Program-made: the position numbers and the translations under genes
The notes under the pieces: generated by a model
Told to the model about the DNA's origin: nothing
The model's database searches: none
The model's input: the letters and a program-made list of their open reading frames with translations, nothing else
Shown: positions 1 to 8,486 of the stretch, piece by piece
Position numbering within the stretch: the stretch's first letter is position 1
Layout: each line of letters begins with the position of its first letter
NCBI GenBank assembly: GCA_028871555.1
Contig: JAGWNA010000014.1
Coordinates: 1-60,701, forward strand
Length of the DNA: 60,701 nt
Reading direction: 5' to 3'
Source of the DNA: Lysobacteraceae bacterium
GTDB taxonomy: Bacteria > Pseudomonadota > Gammaproteobacteria > Xanthomonadales > Rhodanobacteraceae

Positions 1-146
1 GCCTGCACCCGCGCGACCCGGTCCAGCACGCCTTTCTCGTCCAGCCAGCGTTCGGCGAAGCGCGCGGCGGCGCGCATCGGCCCGACCGTGTGCGAGGAGG
101 ACGGCCCGATGCCGATCTTGAACAGGTCGAATACGCTGACGGCCAT
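1..146 (-). CDS. sdaA: L-serine ammonia-lyase, N-terminal fragment (runs off the left edge)
   Basis: Only the first 48 or so residues are present; the gene continues beyond base 1. The visible N-terminus reads [20 protein letters not shown] and goes on with VGPMRAA. This is the hallmark start of the iron-sulfur L-serine dehydratase beta domain, in which the SSHT-VGP segment is nearly invariant. The enzyme deaminates L-serine to pyruvate and ammonia in the cytoplasm. The ATG at 146 fits the family start exactly. The [4Fe-4S]-ligating cysteines lie in the unseen C-terminal part, so intactness cannot be judged. Confidence 0.9.
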   Translation of the reverse strand, partial: MAVSVFDLFKIGIGPSSSHTVGPMRAAARFAERWLDEKGVLDRVARVQ

Positions 147-224
147 GGCGGAATGCTGCTGACGAAGGGGTTGACCGGATATTCTACGCGGCGTCCCCTT
201 TCCTGGCAGTGCATTCGCAGCCGC

Positions 225-461
225 ATGGCCGATCTGATCCTCTACCAGCGCGACGACTGCCACCTGTGCGACCAGGCCGTTGCCGTGCTGGCCGCGGCGC
301 GCGCGCCGGATTTCGACAGCGTGTGGGTGGACGATTCGCCGGCACTGGAACAGCGCTACGGCACCCGCGTGCCGGTGCTGAGCGACCGCCGCGACGGCCG
401 CGAACTGGACTGGCCGTTCGATGCGGCGATGCTGCGCGCGTTTCTCGCCGGTCCGCAATAG
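225..461 (+). CDS. Small glutaredoxin-family (thioredoxin-fold) protein
   Basis: A 78-residue protein with a CxxC motif (CHLC, C12 and C15) after a first beta strand (LILYQRDD), and a cis-proline segment TRVPVLSD followed by a W-P-F-D tail. This layout matches the short glutaredoxin-like proteins of the DUF836 type common in gammaproteobacteria. Such proteins are presumed cytoplasmic thiol-disulfide oxidoreductases, but their substrates are unknown. The ATG at 225 gives the expected short N-terminus; an upstream in-frame ATG at 90 would add 45 low-complexity residues and lies opposite sdaA. The gene is divergent from sdaA and followed directly by a repeat cluster. Confidence 0.8.
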   Translation: MADLILYQRDDCHLCDQAVAVLAAARAPDFDSVWVDDSPALEQRYGTRVPVLSDRRDGRELDWPFDAAMLRAFLAGPQ

Positions 462-477
462 GACACCCCGCGCACCC

Positions 478-668
478 GTAGGAGCGTACCCTGTGCGCGA
501 ATGCCCTTGCGTTGGGCGAGGAGCATTCGCCCACAGGGTGGGCTCCTACGGGCGGCTCCCGAGAGCATTCGCCCACAGGGTGGGCTCCTACGGGCGGCTC
601 CCGAGGGCATTCGCGCACAGGGTGCGCTCCTGCGGCATTCGCCCGGCCCGCAGGGTGGGCTCCTGCGG
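478..668. repeat. Cluster of five family-A palindromic repeats
   Basis: Five copies of a roughly 30-bp element with core GGAGCGCACCCTGTGCGC and a trailing GAATGC lie between the glutaredoxin gene and yceI. The first (478-505) is in forward orientation. The other four (about 521-552, 561-592, 603-635, 636-668) are reverse; three of these repeat at a spacing of about 40 bp. Each core can fold as GCGCAC-CCT-GTGCGC. Copies differ by a few bases, mostly compensatory (GCGCAC to GCCCAC with GTGGGC). Other copies lie near 6.2, 28.0 and 30.1 kb. They resemble REP elements and may act as transcript-end or processing structures. Confidence 0.85.
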
Positions 669-682
669 ATTGCCTTGCGCGG

Positions 683-1231
683 TCATTTCGCCGCGAGCTG
701 CAGGTGGGCGGTGATCTTCACGTCGTTGCCGATCACCGAGGTGTCGGCGTAGTCGCCGCCGCCCACGCCGAAGTCGAGCCGCTTGACGCTGCCGCTCACG
801 TCCAGCGTGGCGCCGCTGCCGTGCGCCGCGAACGTCACCTGCAGGCTCATCGGACGGGTCACGCCGCGCAGGGTGAGCTTGCCGTCGGCGACGACCCGGG
901 CGCCGTCGCGGTGGAATGCGGTGGTCACGAAATGTGCCTGCGGATATTTCGCCACGTCGAAGAAGTCCGCGCCGGGCAGCGCGCTGTCGCGATCGCTGTC
1001 GCCGGTCTTCGCGCTGGCCAGCACCACGTCGACATCGAACTTCGACGTGGCGAGATGAGCCGGGTCGTAGCTGATCGCCGCCGTCCACTGGCCGAAGCTG
1101 CCGCTGAAGCCGGCTCCCTGGAAGCTGCCGCTGAAGGCGAGCTTGCTGGCGGCCGGCTGCACCGTGTAGTCGGCGGCGCCGGCGGCGGCGGGCAGGGTCA
1201 GCAGGCACAGCAGCATGGCGAGGCGTTTCAT
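683..1231 (-). CDS. YceI family periplasmic protein
   Basis: A 182-residue protein with a clear Sec signal peptide (MKRLAMLLCLLTLPAAAGAA) followed by a YceI lipocalin-like beta-barrel. The start YTVQPAASKLAFSGSF, the central DFFDVAKYPQAHF and the LTLRGVTRPMSL segment are typical of the family, which binds isoprenoid lipids in the periplasm. It is the last gene of a three-gene minus-strand operon: its ATG overlaps the TGA of the cytochrome b561 gene by one base. The yceI-cytochrome b561 pairing is common and suggests a link between polyisoprenoid or quinone handling and membrane redox. The exact substrate is not known. Confidence 0.92.
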   Translation of the reverse strand: MKRLAMLLCLLTLPAAAGAADYTVQPAASKLAFSGSFQGAGFSGSFGQWTAAISYDPAHLATSKFDVDVVLASAKTGDSDRDSALPGADFFDVAKYPQAHFVTTAFHRDGARVVADGKLTLRGVTRPMSLQVTFAAHGSGATLDVSGSVKRLDFGVGGGDYADTSVIGNDVKITAHLQLAAK

Positions 1232-1809
1232 CAGGAGTCTCCCGGCGGGGTGGAAGCGCGGCGCGGACGGCCGAACGGCAGCATGCGCCGCAGCACGTTG
1301 TCCCTGTCGAACACGTGATGCTTCAAGGCGGCGCCGACGTGCGCCACCAGCACCAGCAGCAGTAGCCAGAACAGGTACTCGTGCACGGCATGGGCGAACC
1401 GCGACGCGGCGACATTCCTGCCGGCCAGCGCCGGCAGGTTGAACAGCTTGAACCACTGCAGCGGAAAGCCGCGCAGCGAGTTGTACCACCAGCCGCTGAG
1501 CGGAATCGCCGCGACCAGCACGTAGAGCACGCCATGCACCAGGTGCGCGGCGCGCTGTTGCCAGCGCGGCGCCGGCTCGTCCGGCGGGCGGCGGTCGACG
1601 GTGCGCCACAGTAGCCGCAGCAGCAGCAGCGCGAGCAGGGTCAGGCCGATCGACTTGTGCAGCGCGTACACGTTGATCTTGCTCATCGACGGTTTCATTT
1701 CCGTCATCAGCAGACCCCACACGCCGTTGCCCAGGATGCCCAGCGCCATGGTCCAGTGGAAGAACCGGGCGACCGCGCCCCATTGTCTGTCGTCGCTGCG
1801 CAGGTTCAT
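1231..1809 (-). CDS. Cytochrome b561 family di-heme membrane protein
   Basis: A 192-residue membrane protein with four hydrophobic segments. Histidines sit in helix positions typical of bacterial cytochrome b561: FFHWTMAL near the N-terminus, ALHKSIGLTLL, and in the second half LVHGVLYVLVAAIPLSGWW and HEYLFWLLLLV. These would ligate two b hemes and pass electrons between quinol and an acceptor at the inner membrane. The gene starts inside the last codons of the upstream yceI (ATGA overlap 1806-1809) and its stop overlaps the next yceI start, so the three genes are translationally coupled. Confidence 0.9.
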   Translation of the reverse strand: MNLRSDDRQWGAVARFFHWTMALGILGNGVWGLLMTEMKPSMSKINVYALHKSIGLTLLALLLLRLLWRTVDRRPPDEPAPRWQQRAAHLVHGVLYVLVAAIPLSGWWYNSLRGFPLQWFKLFNLPALAGRNVAASRFAHAVHEYLFWLLLLVLVAHVGAALKHHVFDRDNVLRRMLPFGRPRRASTPPGDS

Positions 1810-2426
1810 GGCCGGTCCTTGCCGGGCGGAATGGCCCGGTCGTCGCGGATCGCCTCGATCTCCAGCCAGACGGTCACGTGCCGGCCGATCGAGCCGGGGT
1901 GGGCGATGATGCCGAAATCGGTGCGGTCCAGTGTGGTGCTGGCGGAAAAGCCCGCCACGGTGTGCAGGCCGTAGATGGTCCTGCCCACCCGGTTGAGGGT
2001 GAACGCCAGGCTCACCGGCCGGGTGATGCCGCGCAGCGTGAGCTGGCCGCGCAGCACGCCGTGGCGGTCGTCGATGCGCTGTACCGAGGTGCTGGCGAAA
2101 TGCGCGTAGCGGTCGTGCGCCGCGTCGAGCAAGGCCGGCTTCAGCACCGCCTTGTTCCAGTCCGCATCGCCCATGTCCAGTCCGGCAAGGTCGATGTCCA
2201 GCACCGTCGCCGACTTGCTCCAGTCGTCGGGATCGAAGCGCAGCCAGCCGCGGGCGATGTGCAGCCGTCCGAACGGCCGCGAGTAGCCGTCGTGGGTGAT
2301 GCTGAAGAGGATCTGGCTGTGCACCGTGTCGTAGCGGTAGCCGGTGCCGCCGGCATGCGCGGCCGTGCAAGCCAGCAGGGTCGCCGCGAGCCAGGGCAGC
2401 CGGAAGATTGAGCGCGAGCGGAGCAT
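1806..2426 (-). CDS. YceI family protein, first gene of the yceI-cytb561-yceI operon
   Basis: A 206-residue exported protein. The signal peptide ends near TAAHAGG. YceI signatures include YRYDTVHSQILFSITHDGYS, FASTSVQRI, GQLTLRGITRPVSL and a C-terminal LDRTDFGI segment. It is diverged from the second YceI protein at 683-1231, so the pair is unlikely to be a recent duplication. It is the promoter-proximal gene of the operon and is divergent from the hybrid kinase at 2562, with 135 bp between the starts. A link between the kinase and this operon is possible from position but not shown. Confidence 0.9.
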   Translation of the reverse strand: MLRSRSIFRLPWLAATLLACTAAHAGGTGYRYDTVHSQILFSITHDGYSRPFGRLHIARGWLRFDPDDWSKSATVLDIDLAGLDMGDADWNKAVLKPALLDAAHDRYAHFASTSVQRIDDRHGVLRGQLTLRGITRPVSLAFTLNRVGRTIYGLHTVAGFSASTTLDRTDFGIIAHPGSIGRHVTVWLEIEAIRDDRAIPPGKDRP

Positions 2427-2561
2427 GGGGGGAAAGTCTGGCCGATCCCGTCCGGCGGCGCCAGTTGGCCGCCGCGAAACAGACTGTTCCGCCGCTCCGC
2501 CCAGTGCGCTCGCCGCATCCGGCGGGATTTGGCATGATGGGGAGGGAACAGGGGACGGTGC

Positions 2562-5500
2562 ATGCTTGCGTCATTCGTGCTGAATGCGATTCTGGCTGTC
2601 TCTTCGTCGGCATCCGCGGCGGGCGCATCGGCAGCTGCGTCGACCGTCGCACCGGCGCCCCTGGCGACACCCCAGTTTCGCCGCTACGGAGTGGCCGATG
2701 GCCTGCCCAGCGGGACGGTTTATGCGGTAACGCAGGATCGCCACGGCCTGATGTGGTTCGCCACGGCCAGCGGCCTGGTGCGCTACGACGGGGTCAGCTT
2801 CAAGGTTTTCCGGCATGAGCAGGGCGATCCGCATTCCATGCCCGCGGGTGCGGTCTATGCGATCTTCGTCGATCGCGACGACGGCGTCTGGGCCGGCGGC
2901 ATCTCGACCGGACTGACCCTCTATCGGCCGTCGGACGGCCGATTCCGGCATTGGGAACACGCCGCCGGCGATCCGGCCAGCCTTGCCAGCAATGAAGTCT
3001 GGAGCATGGCGCAGACGCCGGACGGAAAGTTGTGGTTCGCGACCGATGCGGGACTCGACCGCATGCGGGCGGACGGCAAGGGCTTCGACCACATTCCGCT
3101 GGACGTCGACGGGACGCACGCGGCGTCGTTCGGCGAGACCCGGGCCCTGCTGGCCGAACCGGACGGCCGCCTGTGGATCGGGGCGGCAAGCGGCCTGTAC
3201 CTGCGCGAACCCGACGGCACGATCCGGCGGGTGCCGGTGGATCCGTCATTTCACGGCGACGTGGGCAAGGTCTGGCACATCGACGGCGGCCGCGGCGACG
3301 TGCGGGTGGCGCTCGATGGCGGCCTGCTGGTCATCGGTCGCGATGGCGTGGCGCGGCCGATGGCGAACCGGCGCCTGTCGGCGCTGCGCATCCTCAGCAG
3401 CACCCGCGATCGGCAGGGAAGGCTGTGGATCGGCAAGGCCGACGGGCTGTTGCTGGAACATCGCGACGGGAGGCTGCAATCGGTCGCCGGTCACCCCCTG
3501 CTGCCGGGAGCCCTGCCCGGCAACAAGGTCTGGCAGACGGCGCTCGATCGCCAGGGCGGACTGTGGGTCACTTTCGAGGAATCCAGCATCGCCTACCTGC
3601 CGCCGGGCTGGGACGGGTTCACGCGTTTCACCCACATCCCGGACGATCCGGACAGCCTGTCCGATATCGTGGCGTCGGTGATCCTGCTCGGCCGTGACGG
3701 CAAGTTGTGGGTGGGCGGCGACAACGGCTGGGTCGACAAGCTCGATGCCGGCACCGGGCAGGTGCAGCACGTCGTGCGGGGCATCCACGGGCAGGTGGTG
3801 GCGCTGGCGGAGGATGCGCGGGGTCGATTGTGGATCGCGGTGCCGGGCGGGCTGCAGTTGTTCGATCACGGCAAGCTCAGCACGATCGATCTGCGTAATT
3901 CCCGCCTGACGCGGCCGGTGCTGCTGTCGGCCGGCAGCGATGGGCGGATCTATGCCGCGGCCTGGGGCGAGGGCGTGTTCATGATCGATCCCGCCAGCCT
4001 GGCCATCACGCCGGTGCCGATGCCAACGGCGTCGGAGGATCTCCGGATTCCCGAACAGCTCGCTTACCACCAGGGCAGTCTCTGGTACGCCACCGACGGC
4101 GGGCTGCTGCGCCGGGACGACGCGACCGGCAGGCTGGATTTTGTCCCCGGCGTGCCGCGGCAACAGATCATCAGCATCGACTTCGACACGACCGGCTTCT
4201 GGGCGGACAGCGAAACCGCGCTCACGCATTATCGGTATGCCCGCGGCCGCGCCGTCCGCGACGATGCCGTCGACATCAGCCGCACGGATTTCGCCAGCAA
4301 CCTGATGGCCTTGTCCGTCGATCACCAGGATCATCCGTGGGTGTTTGCCACCAGCGGTCTGTGGCGGTTCAACCAGCGGACGCACCGCTTCATGTCGTTC
4401 GGGCCTGCGCAAGGGCTGGCGAACAAACAGTTCAACGTCACCGCCACCGTGGTCGCGCCGGACGGAACCATCTTCGCCGCCAACAGCGGCGGCGTGGTGG
4501 CGTTCCAGCCCTGGCGGTTCCCGCTGTCGCGCCACGCCGGCTCGCCGCCGGCGGCGCTGACACTGACGCACCTTGGCGTGCGCCGCGACGGCAGGGTGCA
4601 GGATCTGGCGCTGGACCAGCCGGTGGTGGCCCTGGGCTGGCGCGATCGCGACCTGAGCGTGGACACGCGGCTTGCTTCGTACATCGACCCGGCGAGCAAC
4701 CACTACCGTTTCCGGCTGCGCGGCTTCGACAGCGGCTGGGTCGACGTGGACAGCCGCGGCCAGCGCGAATTCGCCGGGCTGGGTGCCGGCGATTACACGC
4801 TGGAGGTGAAGGCCGCCGGTGCGGACGGGGTGTGGAGCAAGCTGGCGTCGCCGCTCAGGATCAGCGTGCAGGCGCCGCCATGGGCGCGCTGGTGGGCGTG
4901 GCTGGTGTACCTGCTGCTGGCGGCTGGCGTCCTGGGCTGGCTGCTGCTGGTCTGGCGCCGCCGTCTGGCGCAGCGGCACCGCCTGCAACTGGTCGAGCAG
5001 CAGCGGCATCTGGCGGAGGAGGCCAGCGCGGCGAAGACGCAGTTCCTGGCCACCCTCAGCCACGAGATCCGCACCCCGATGACCGGGGTGATGGGCATGG
5101 CCGAGTTGCTGATGAGCACGCCGCTCAGTCCGCTGCAGCACGATTACACCCGGGCCATGCAGCGCTCCGGCGGCATGCTGCTGAAACTGCTCGACGATGC
5201 GCTGGACCTGGCGCGGATCGAGGCCGGCCGGCTCGAGCTGGAGCCGGCGCCGTTCGATCCGCGCCAGCTGGCCAACGATGTCGCGCAGCTCGGACGGGGC
5301 CTGGCCCGCGCGAAGGGGATCGACTTCGTGCTGGAAATGGCGGACGACCTGCCGGAGTCCCTGGTCGGCGACGCGGTGCGGATCAAGCAGGTGCTGCTGA
5401 ACCTGTCCAACAACGCGGTGAAGTTCACCGCGCACGGTGGCGTGACGCTGCGGGTGCGGCGCATGGCCGACGGCCTGCAGTTCAGCGTCAGCGATACCGG

Positions 5501-6149
5501 CCCGGGCATACCCGAGGCCAGCCAGGCGAGGCTGTTCCAGCGCTTCGAGCAGGAGGACGGGCCGCAGCGCCGCTCCGGCACCGGGCTGGGGCTGGCGATC
5601 TGCCGCGAGCTGGTGGACATGATGGGCGGCAGCATCGAGCTGGAGTCGCGGCTGGCGCACGGCAGCACGTTCCGCGTGCGCCTGCCGCTGCCCGAGCCGG
5701 CGGCGGCGGTGCCGATGCCGGCCGCGGGCGTGGCGGAAGGCCGGCCGTATCGGCTGCTGCTGGTGGAGGACGACACGATCGTGGCGGCGGTGATCCGCGG
5801 CCTGCTGGAATGCCGGGGCAACGTGGTCTGTCACGTAGGCAACGGGCTCGCCGCGCTGGCCGAGCTGGCCCAGGACAGCTTCGACGCGGTACTGCTGGAC
5901 CTGGACCTGCCCGGCGTGGACGGTTTCCAGATCGCCCGGATGATCCGTCAGCGCGAACCTGCCGGGCAGCACCTGCCGATCGTGGCGGTGACCGCACGAT
6001 CGGGCAGCGAAGACGAGGCGCTCGCGCGCGCCGCGGGCATGGACGGGTTCCTGCGCAAGCCGGTCAGCGGCGAGCAACTGGCCGGTGCGTTGGCGCAGCT
6101 CGTGGTCGCGGCGCCGGCAGCGCACTCCGGGACGACCCTGATTGGGTAG
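2562..6149 (+). CDS. Hybrid sensor histidine kinase with periplasmic two-component propeller
   Basis: A 1195-residue protein. It begins with a signal-like segment, followed by many propeller repeats (GLMWFATASGLVRYDG, GRLWIGAASGLY and similar, about residues 45-690). Then come a Y_Y_Y domain (FRLRGFDSGWVDVDSRGQRE, about 700-770), one transmembrane helix (about 776-797), HisKA with SHEIRTPMTGVMG (phospho-acceptor H834), HATPase_c with NLSNNAVKFT and DTGPGIPE, and a C-terminal receiver (LLLVEDD; phospho-acceptor D1113 in LLDLDLPGVDGF). No DNA-binding domain follows the receiver, unlike the Bacteroidetes polysaccharide-sensing hybrids with AraC output, so the signal presumably goes to a separate phosphotransfer protein or regulator. 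No partner is encoded nearby. The SD is GGGGAC about 8 bases before the ATG. Confidence 0.93.
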   Translation: MLASFVLNAILAVSSSASAAGASAAASTVAPAPLATPQFRRYGVADGLPSGTVYAVTQDRHGLMWFATASGLVRYDGVSFKVFRHEQGDPHSMPAGAVYAIFVDRDDGVWAGGISTGLTLYRPSDGRFRHWEHAAGDPASLASNEVWSMAQTPDGKLWFATDAGLDRMRADGKGFDHIPLDVDGTHAASFGETRALLAEPDGRLWIGAASGLYLREPDGTIRRVPVDPSFHGDVGKVWHIDGGRGDVRVALDGGLLVIGRDGVARPMANRRLSALRILSSTRDRQGRLWIGKADGLLLEHRDGRLQSVAGHPLLPGALPGNKVWQTALDRQGGLWVTFEESSIAYLPPGWDGFTRFTHIPDDPDSLSDIVASVILLGRDGKLWVGGDNGWVDKLDAGTGQVQHVVRGIHGQVVALAEDARGRLWIAVPGGLQLFDHGKLSTIDLRNSRLTRPVLLSAGSDGRIYAAAWGEGVFMIDPASLAITPVPMPTASEDLRIPEQLAYHQGSLWYATDGGLLRRDDATGRLDFVPGVPRQQIISIDFDTTGFWADSETALTHYRYARGRAVRDDAVDISRTDFASNLMALSVDHQDHPWVFATSGLWRFNQRTHRFMSFGPAQGLANKQFNVTATVVAPDGTIFAANSGGVVAFQPWRFPLSRHAGSPPAALTLTHLGVRRDGRVQDLALDQPVVALGWRDRDLSVDTRLASYIDPASNHYRFRLRGFDSGWVDVDSRGQREFAGLGAGDYTLEVKAAGADGVWSKLASPLRISVQAPPWARWWAWLVYLLLAAGVLGWLLLVWRRRLAQRHRLQLVEQQRHLAEEASAAKTQFLATLSHEIRTPMTGVMGMAELLMSTPLSPLQHDYTRAMQRSGGMLLKLLDDALDLARIEAGRLELEPAPFDPRQLANDVAQLGRGLARAKGIDFVLEMADDLPESLVGDAVRIKQVLLNLSNNAVKFTAHGGVTLRVRRMADGLQFSVSDTGPGIPEASQARLFQRFEQEDGPQRRSGTGLGLAICRELVDMMGGSIELESRLAHGSTFRVRLPLPEPAAAVPMPAAGVAEGRPYRLLLVEDDTIVAAVIRGLLECRGNVVCHVGNGLAALAELAQDSFDAVLLDLDLPGVDGFQIARMIRQREPAGQHLPIVAVTARSGSEDEALARAAGMDGFLRKPVSGEQLAGALAQLVVAAPAAHSGTTLIG

Positions 6150-6257
6150 AGCGCACCCTGTGCGCGAATGCTCCGCCGTAGGAGCGCGCCCTGTGCGCGA
6201 ATGCTTTTTGTCTGCTTCCGGGAAGGGGCATTCGCGCACAGGGTGCGCTCCTACGGG
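6150..6257. repeat. Three family-A palindromic repeats downstream of the hybrid kinase
   Basis: Two forward copies of the GAGCGCACCCTGTGCGCGAA element (about 6150-6172 and 6176-6207) and one reverse copy (about 6228-6257) immediately follow the kinase stop codon. The reverse copy can pair with either forward copy to make a long hairpin. The cluster separates the convergent kinase and holC genes and could serve as a bidirectional transcript end. Confidence 0.85.
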
Positions 6258-6268
6258 CTTCGGCGGGC

Positions 6269-6691
6269 TTACATGTCGTTCTTGTGCAGTTCGAAACCGA
6301 GCCGCTGGTATTCGCGCCAGCGCGTGCGCGAGCCGTCGCGCTCGGCCGGGTCGGCGGCCACCACTTCCAGCACGCGCTGGAAACGGCCGGCGGGGCAGTT
6401 TTCGCGCAGGTTGATCAGCAACGGGCGATCGGCCGTTTCGATGCCCGGCGGCACGATCAGCACCGCGGTATCCGCATCGTCGTCGTCGCCGGCGAGCTGG
6501 TGCGGGATCAGCGCGTCCTCGTCGAACCCCCACAGCAGTTCATCCAGCGCCTCGGCCTGGGCGTAATCGCGGGTCAGGATCAGCGTGGGCTGCCGCGCCG
6601 CGAAGGCCTTCTTCGCCAGCTCGCAGACCAGCAGCAGCGGCTGCTCGCGGAAGCGCGGCTTGTCGATCAGGTAGAAGTCGGCGCGGGGCAT
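6269..6691 (-). CDS. holC: DNA polymerase III chi subunit
   Basis: A 140-residue protein beginning MPRADFYLIDKPRFREQPLL. It has the chi-subunit landmarks: CELAKKAFAARQPTLIL, a WGFDEDALIPHQLAGD segment and a C-terminal RWREYQRLGFELHKNDM helix. Chi links the clamp-loader psi subunit to SSB on lagging-strand DNA. It lies downstream of pepA on the same strand, a common gammaproteobacterial arrangement (pepA-holC-valS). Here valS does not follow; a repeat cluster and the convergent hybrid kinase occupy that place. The pepA-holC gap of about 200 bp contains a family-B inverted repeat. Confidence 0.92.
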   Translation of the reverse strand: MPRADFYLIDKPRFREQPLLLVCELAKKAFAARQPTLILTRDYAQAEALDELLWGFDEDALIPHQLAGDDDDADTAVLIVPPGIETADRPLLINLRENCPAGRFQRVLEVVAADPAERDGSRTRWREYQRLGFELHKNDM

Positions 6692-6707
6692 GGGGCAGGA
6701 GCGAGTC

Positions 6708-6900
6708 AGGTGGAGTGAGGAGTGAGAGGAAGCACGGCGTGCGGCGAGCGAGTGCCGGCTGGCGGCCTTCGCTCACGCCGCACGCTTCGAAAAAGCGAAG
6801 TGAGTTGGAGGAGTGGGGATTGGCAAGAGCCGGTGACGTCCAAGTCCCGGCTGGCCGGGCGGTTGCTCTCTCTCACTCCTCACTCCTCTCCGCTCACTTC
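6708..6900. repeat. Family-B purine/pyrimidine inverted repeat between pepA and holC
   Basis: A purine-rich arm (GGAGTGAGGAGTGAGAGGA, about 6712-6731) faces a pyrimidine-rich arm (CTCTCTCACTCCTCACTCCT, about 6869-6890) across roughly 135 bp. The right arm reaches the stop codon of pepA. Similar arm pairs occur at 22889-22978 and 29415-29498. The element is AG/CT-only in its arms and sits exactly at gene boundaries, so it may be a transposed repeat or a transcript end. Apart from this element the pepA-holC gap holds nothing recognisable. Confidence 0.6.
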
Positions 6901-8390
6901 GCGCTTTCGCAGCGGTCCAGCAGCCACTGCACCAGCAGCGGCACCGGGCGGCCGGTGGCCTGGCCCTTGCGGCCTTCGTCCCAGGCGGTGCCGGCGATGT
7001 CCAGATGGGCCCAGCGCTGGCCTTCGGTGAAGCGCGACAGGAAGCAGCCGGCGGTGATCGCGCCGGCGCTCTTGCCGCCGATGTTGGCGACGTCGGCAAA
7101 GCCGGATTCGAGCTGGGACTGGTAGTCGTCCCACAGCGGCAGGCGCCATGCGCGGTCCAGCGTTTCCTCGCCGGCGGCGAGCAGTTCGGCGGCGAGGTCG
7201 TCGTGCTTGGTCATCACGGCGCTGGCGTGCTTGCCCAGCGCGATCACGCAGGCGCCGGTGAGCGTGGCGGCATCGATCAGCGCCTGCGGCTTGAACGTTT
7301 GCGCGGTCCAGGTCAGCGCGTCGCACAGGATCAGCCGGCCTTCGGCGTCGGTGTTCAGCACTTCGATGGTGAGGCCGGAAAGGCTGGTCAGCACGTCGCT
7401 GGGCCGGTAGCTGTCGCCGTCCGGCATGTTCTCCACCGTGGGCACCACGCAGACCAGGTTGAGCTTGAGGCCCAGCTTCACCGCGGCGACGAAGGCGCCG
7501 AGCACGCCGGCCGCGCCGCCCATGTCGAACTTCATCTCCTCCATGCCCGCGCCGGGCTTGAGGCTGATGCCGCCGGAATCGAAGGTGACGCCCTTGCCGA
7601 CGAACGCGTACGGCTTGTCGCCCTCGGCACCGCCCTGATAGTTCAAGGCCACCAGCCTGGGCTTGTTGATCGAGCCGCGGGCGACCGCGAGCAGCGAGCC
7701 GAAGCCGAGCTTTTCCATCTCGACATGATCGAGCACGGTGCAGCTGACCTTGTCCTTGCCTTCGGCAAACGCCCGGGCCTGTTCGGCGATGTAGGCCGGG
7801 TTGCAGATGTTCGGCGGCAGGTTGGCCAGCTCGCGGGTGAAGCGCACGCCTTCGGCGATTCCCCGGGCCTGATCGAGCCCGCCTTGCGCGTCGGCGCCGC
7901 CGGCGAAGCCGATCGCGGCGAGCTCCGGTTGTGTGCCCTTGTCGCGCGGCTTGAACGTGGCGGTATAGCGGTAGGCGGCATGGTCGGCCGCCAGCGCGGC
8001 CATGCGCACGCGCCAGGCGCTGTCGCGGCCGGGCACGTCGATCTCGGTCAGCCAGGAGACGGCGTCGGCCACCGGCAGACGCCCCAGCGCGCGCGTCGCC
8101 TCGACGTTGACCTTGTGGAAGCGCGCCGCATCGAACGATTTCTGCGCGCCCAGGCCTACCACGAGCACGCGCCTGCTGGTGACGCCGGCCGGTGCGTACA
8201 GCAGCGTGCTGCTGCCGACCTTGCCGGTGATGTCGCCGCTTTCGATCTGGCGCTTGATCGCGCCGCCGGTGGCGCTGTCCACCCGTGCGGCGGCACTGGT
8301 CAGCATGCCTTGTTCGTAGACGCCGACCACCACGCAGGCGGTGTCGGCGGTTTCGGGGGCAGTGGCGTCGAGGCTGAACTGAAGTGTCAT
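6894..8390 (-). CDS. pepA: Leucyl aminopeptidase (M17 family)
   Basis: A 498-residue protein, the usual PepA length. The C-terminal catalytic domain shows the two-metal motifs: VGKGVTFDSGGISLKPG (metal-binding Lys and Asp), EMKFDMGGAAGVLG, and the signature NTDAEGRLILCDAL, followed by IDAATLTGAC. The N-terminal domain (about residues 1-160) is the more variable DNA-binding or hexamer-contact part. It is a cytoplasmic hexameric aminopeptidase; in E. coli it also acts as an architectural factor in Xer recombination at cer-type sites. xerD lies about 7 kb away, though this is not evidence of such a role here. The gene is divergent from lptF. Confidence 0.95.
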   Translation of the reverse strand: MTLQFSLDATAPETADTACVVVGVYEQGMLTSAAARVDSATGGAIKRQIESGDITGKVGSSTLLYAPAGVTSRRVLVVGLGAQKSFDAARFHKVNVEATRALGRLPVADAVSWLTEIDVPGRDSAWRVRMAALAADHAAYRYTATFKPRDKGTQPELAAIGFAGGADAQGGLDQARGIAEGVRFTRELANLPPNICNPAYIAEQARAFAEGKDKVSCTVLDHVEMEKLGFGSLLAVARGSINKPRLVALNYQGGAEGDKPYAFVGKGVTFDSGGISLKPGAGMEEMKFDMGGAAGVLGAFVAAVKLGLKLNLVCVVPTVENMPDGDSYRPSDVLTSLSGLTIEVLNTDAEGRLILCDALTWTAQTFKPQALIDAATLTGACVIALGKHASAVMTKHDDLAAELLAAGEETLDRAWRLPLWDDYQSQLESGFADVANIGGKSAGAITAGCFLSRFTEGQRWAHLDIAGTAWDEGRKGQATGRPVPLLVQWLLDRCESAK

Positions 8391-8486
8391 CGAGTGTTTC
8401 CTGTGGGGCCCGGCAGCGGCCGGACAGGCTAGACTTGCGGTTTGCCGACCCGTTCTGGCCGGCTGGCGAGCAGACAAGTTTATCGC

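Noticed and set aside
3246..6533. Very long minus-strand reading frame opposite the hybrid kinase
   Set aside because: Compositional shadow of a GC-rich gene: rich in Arg, Gln, His and Ala with no domain features, whereas the plus strand encodes a complete kinase.
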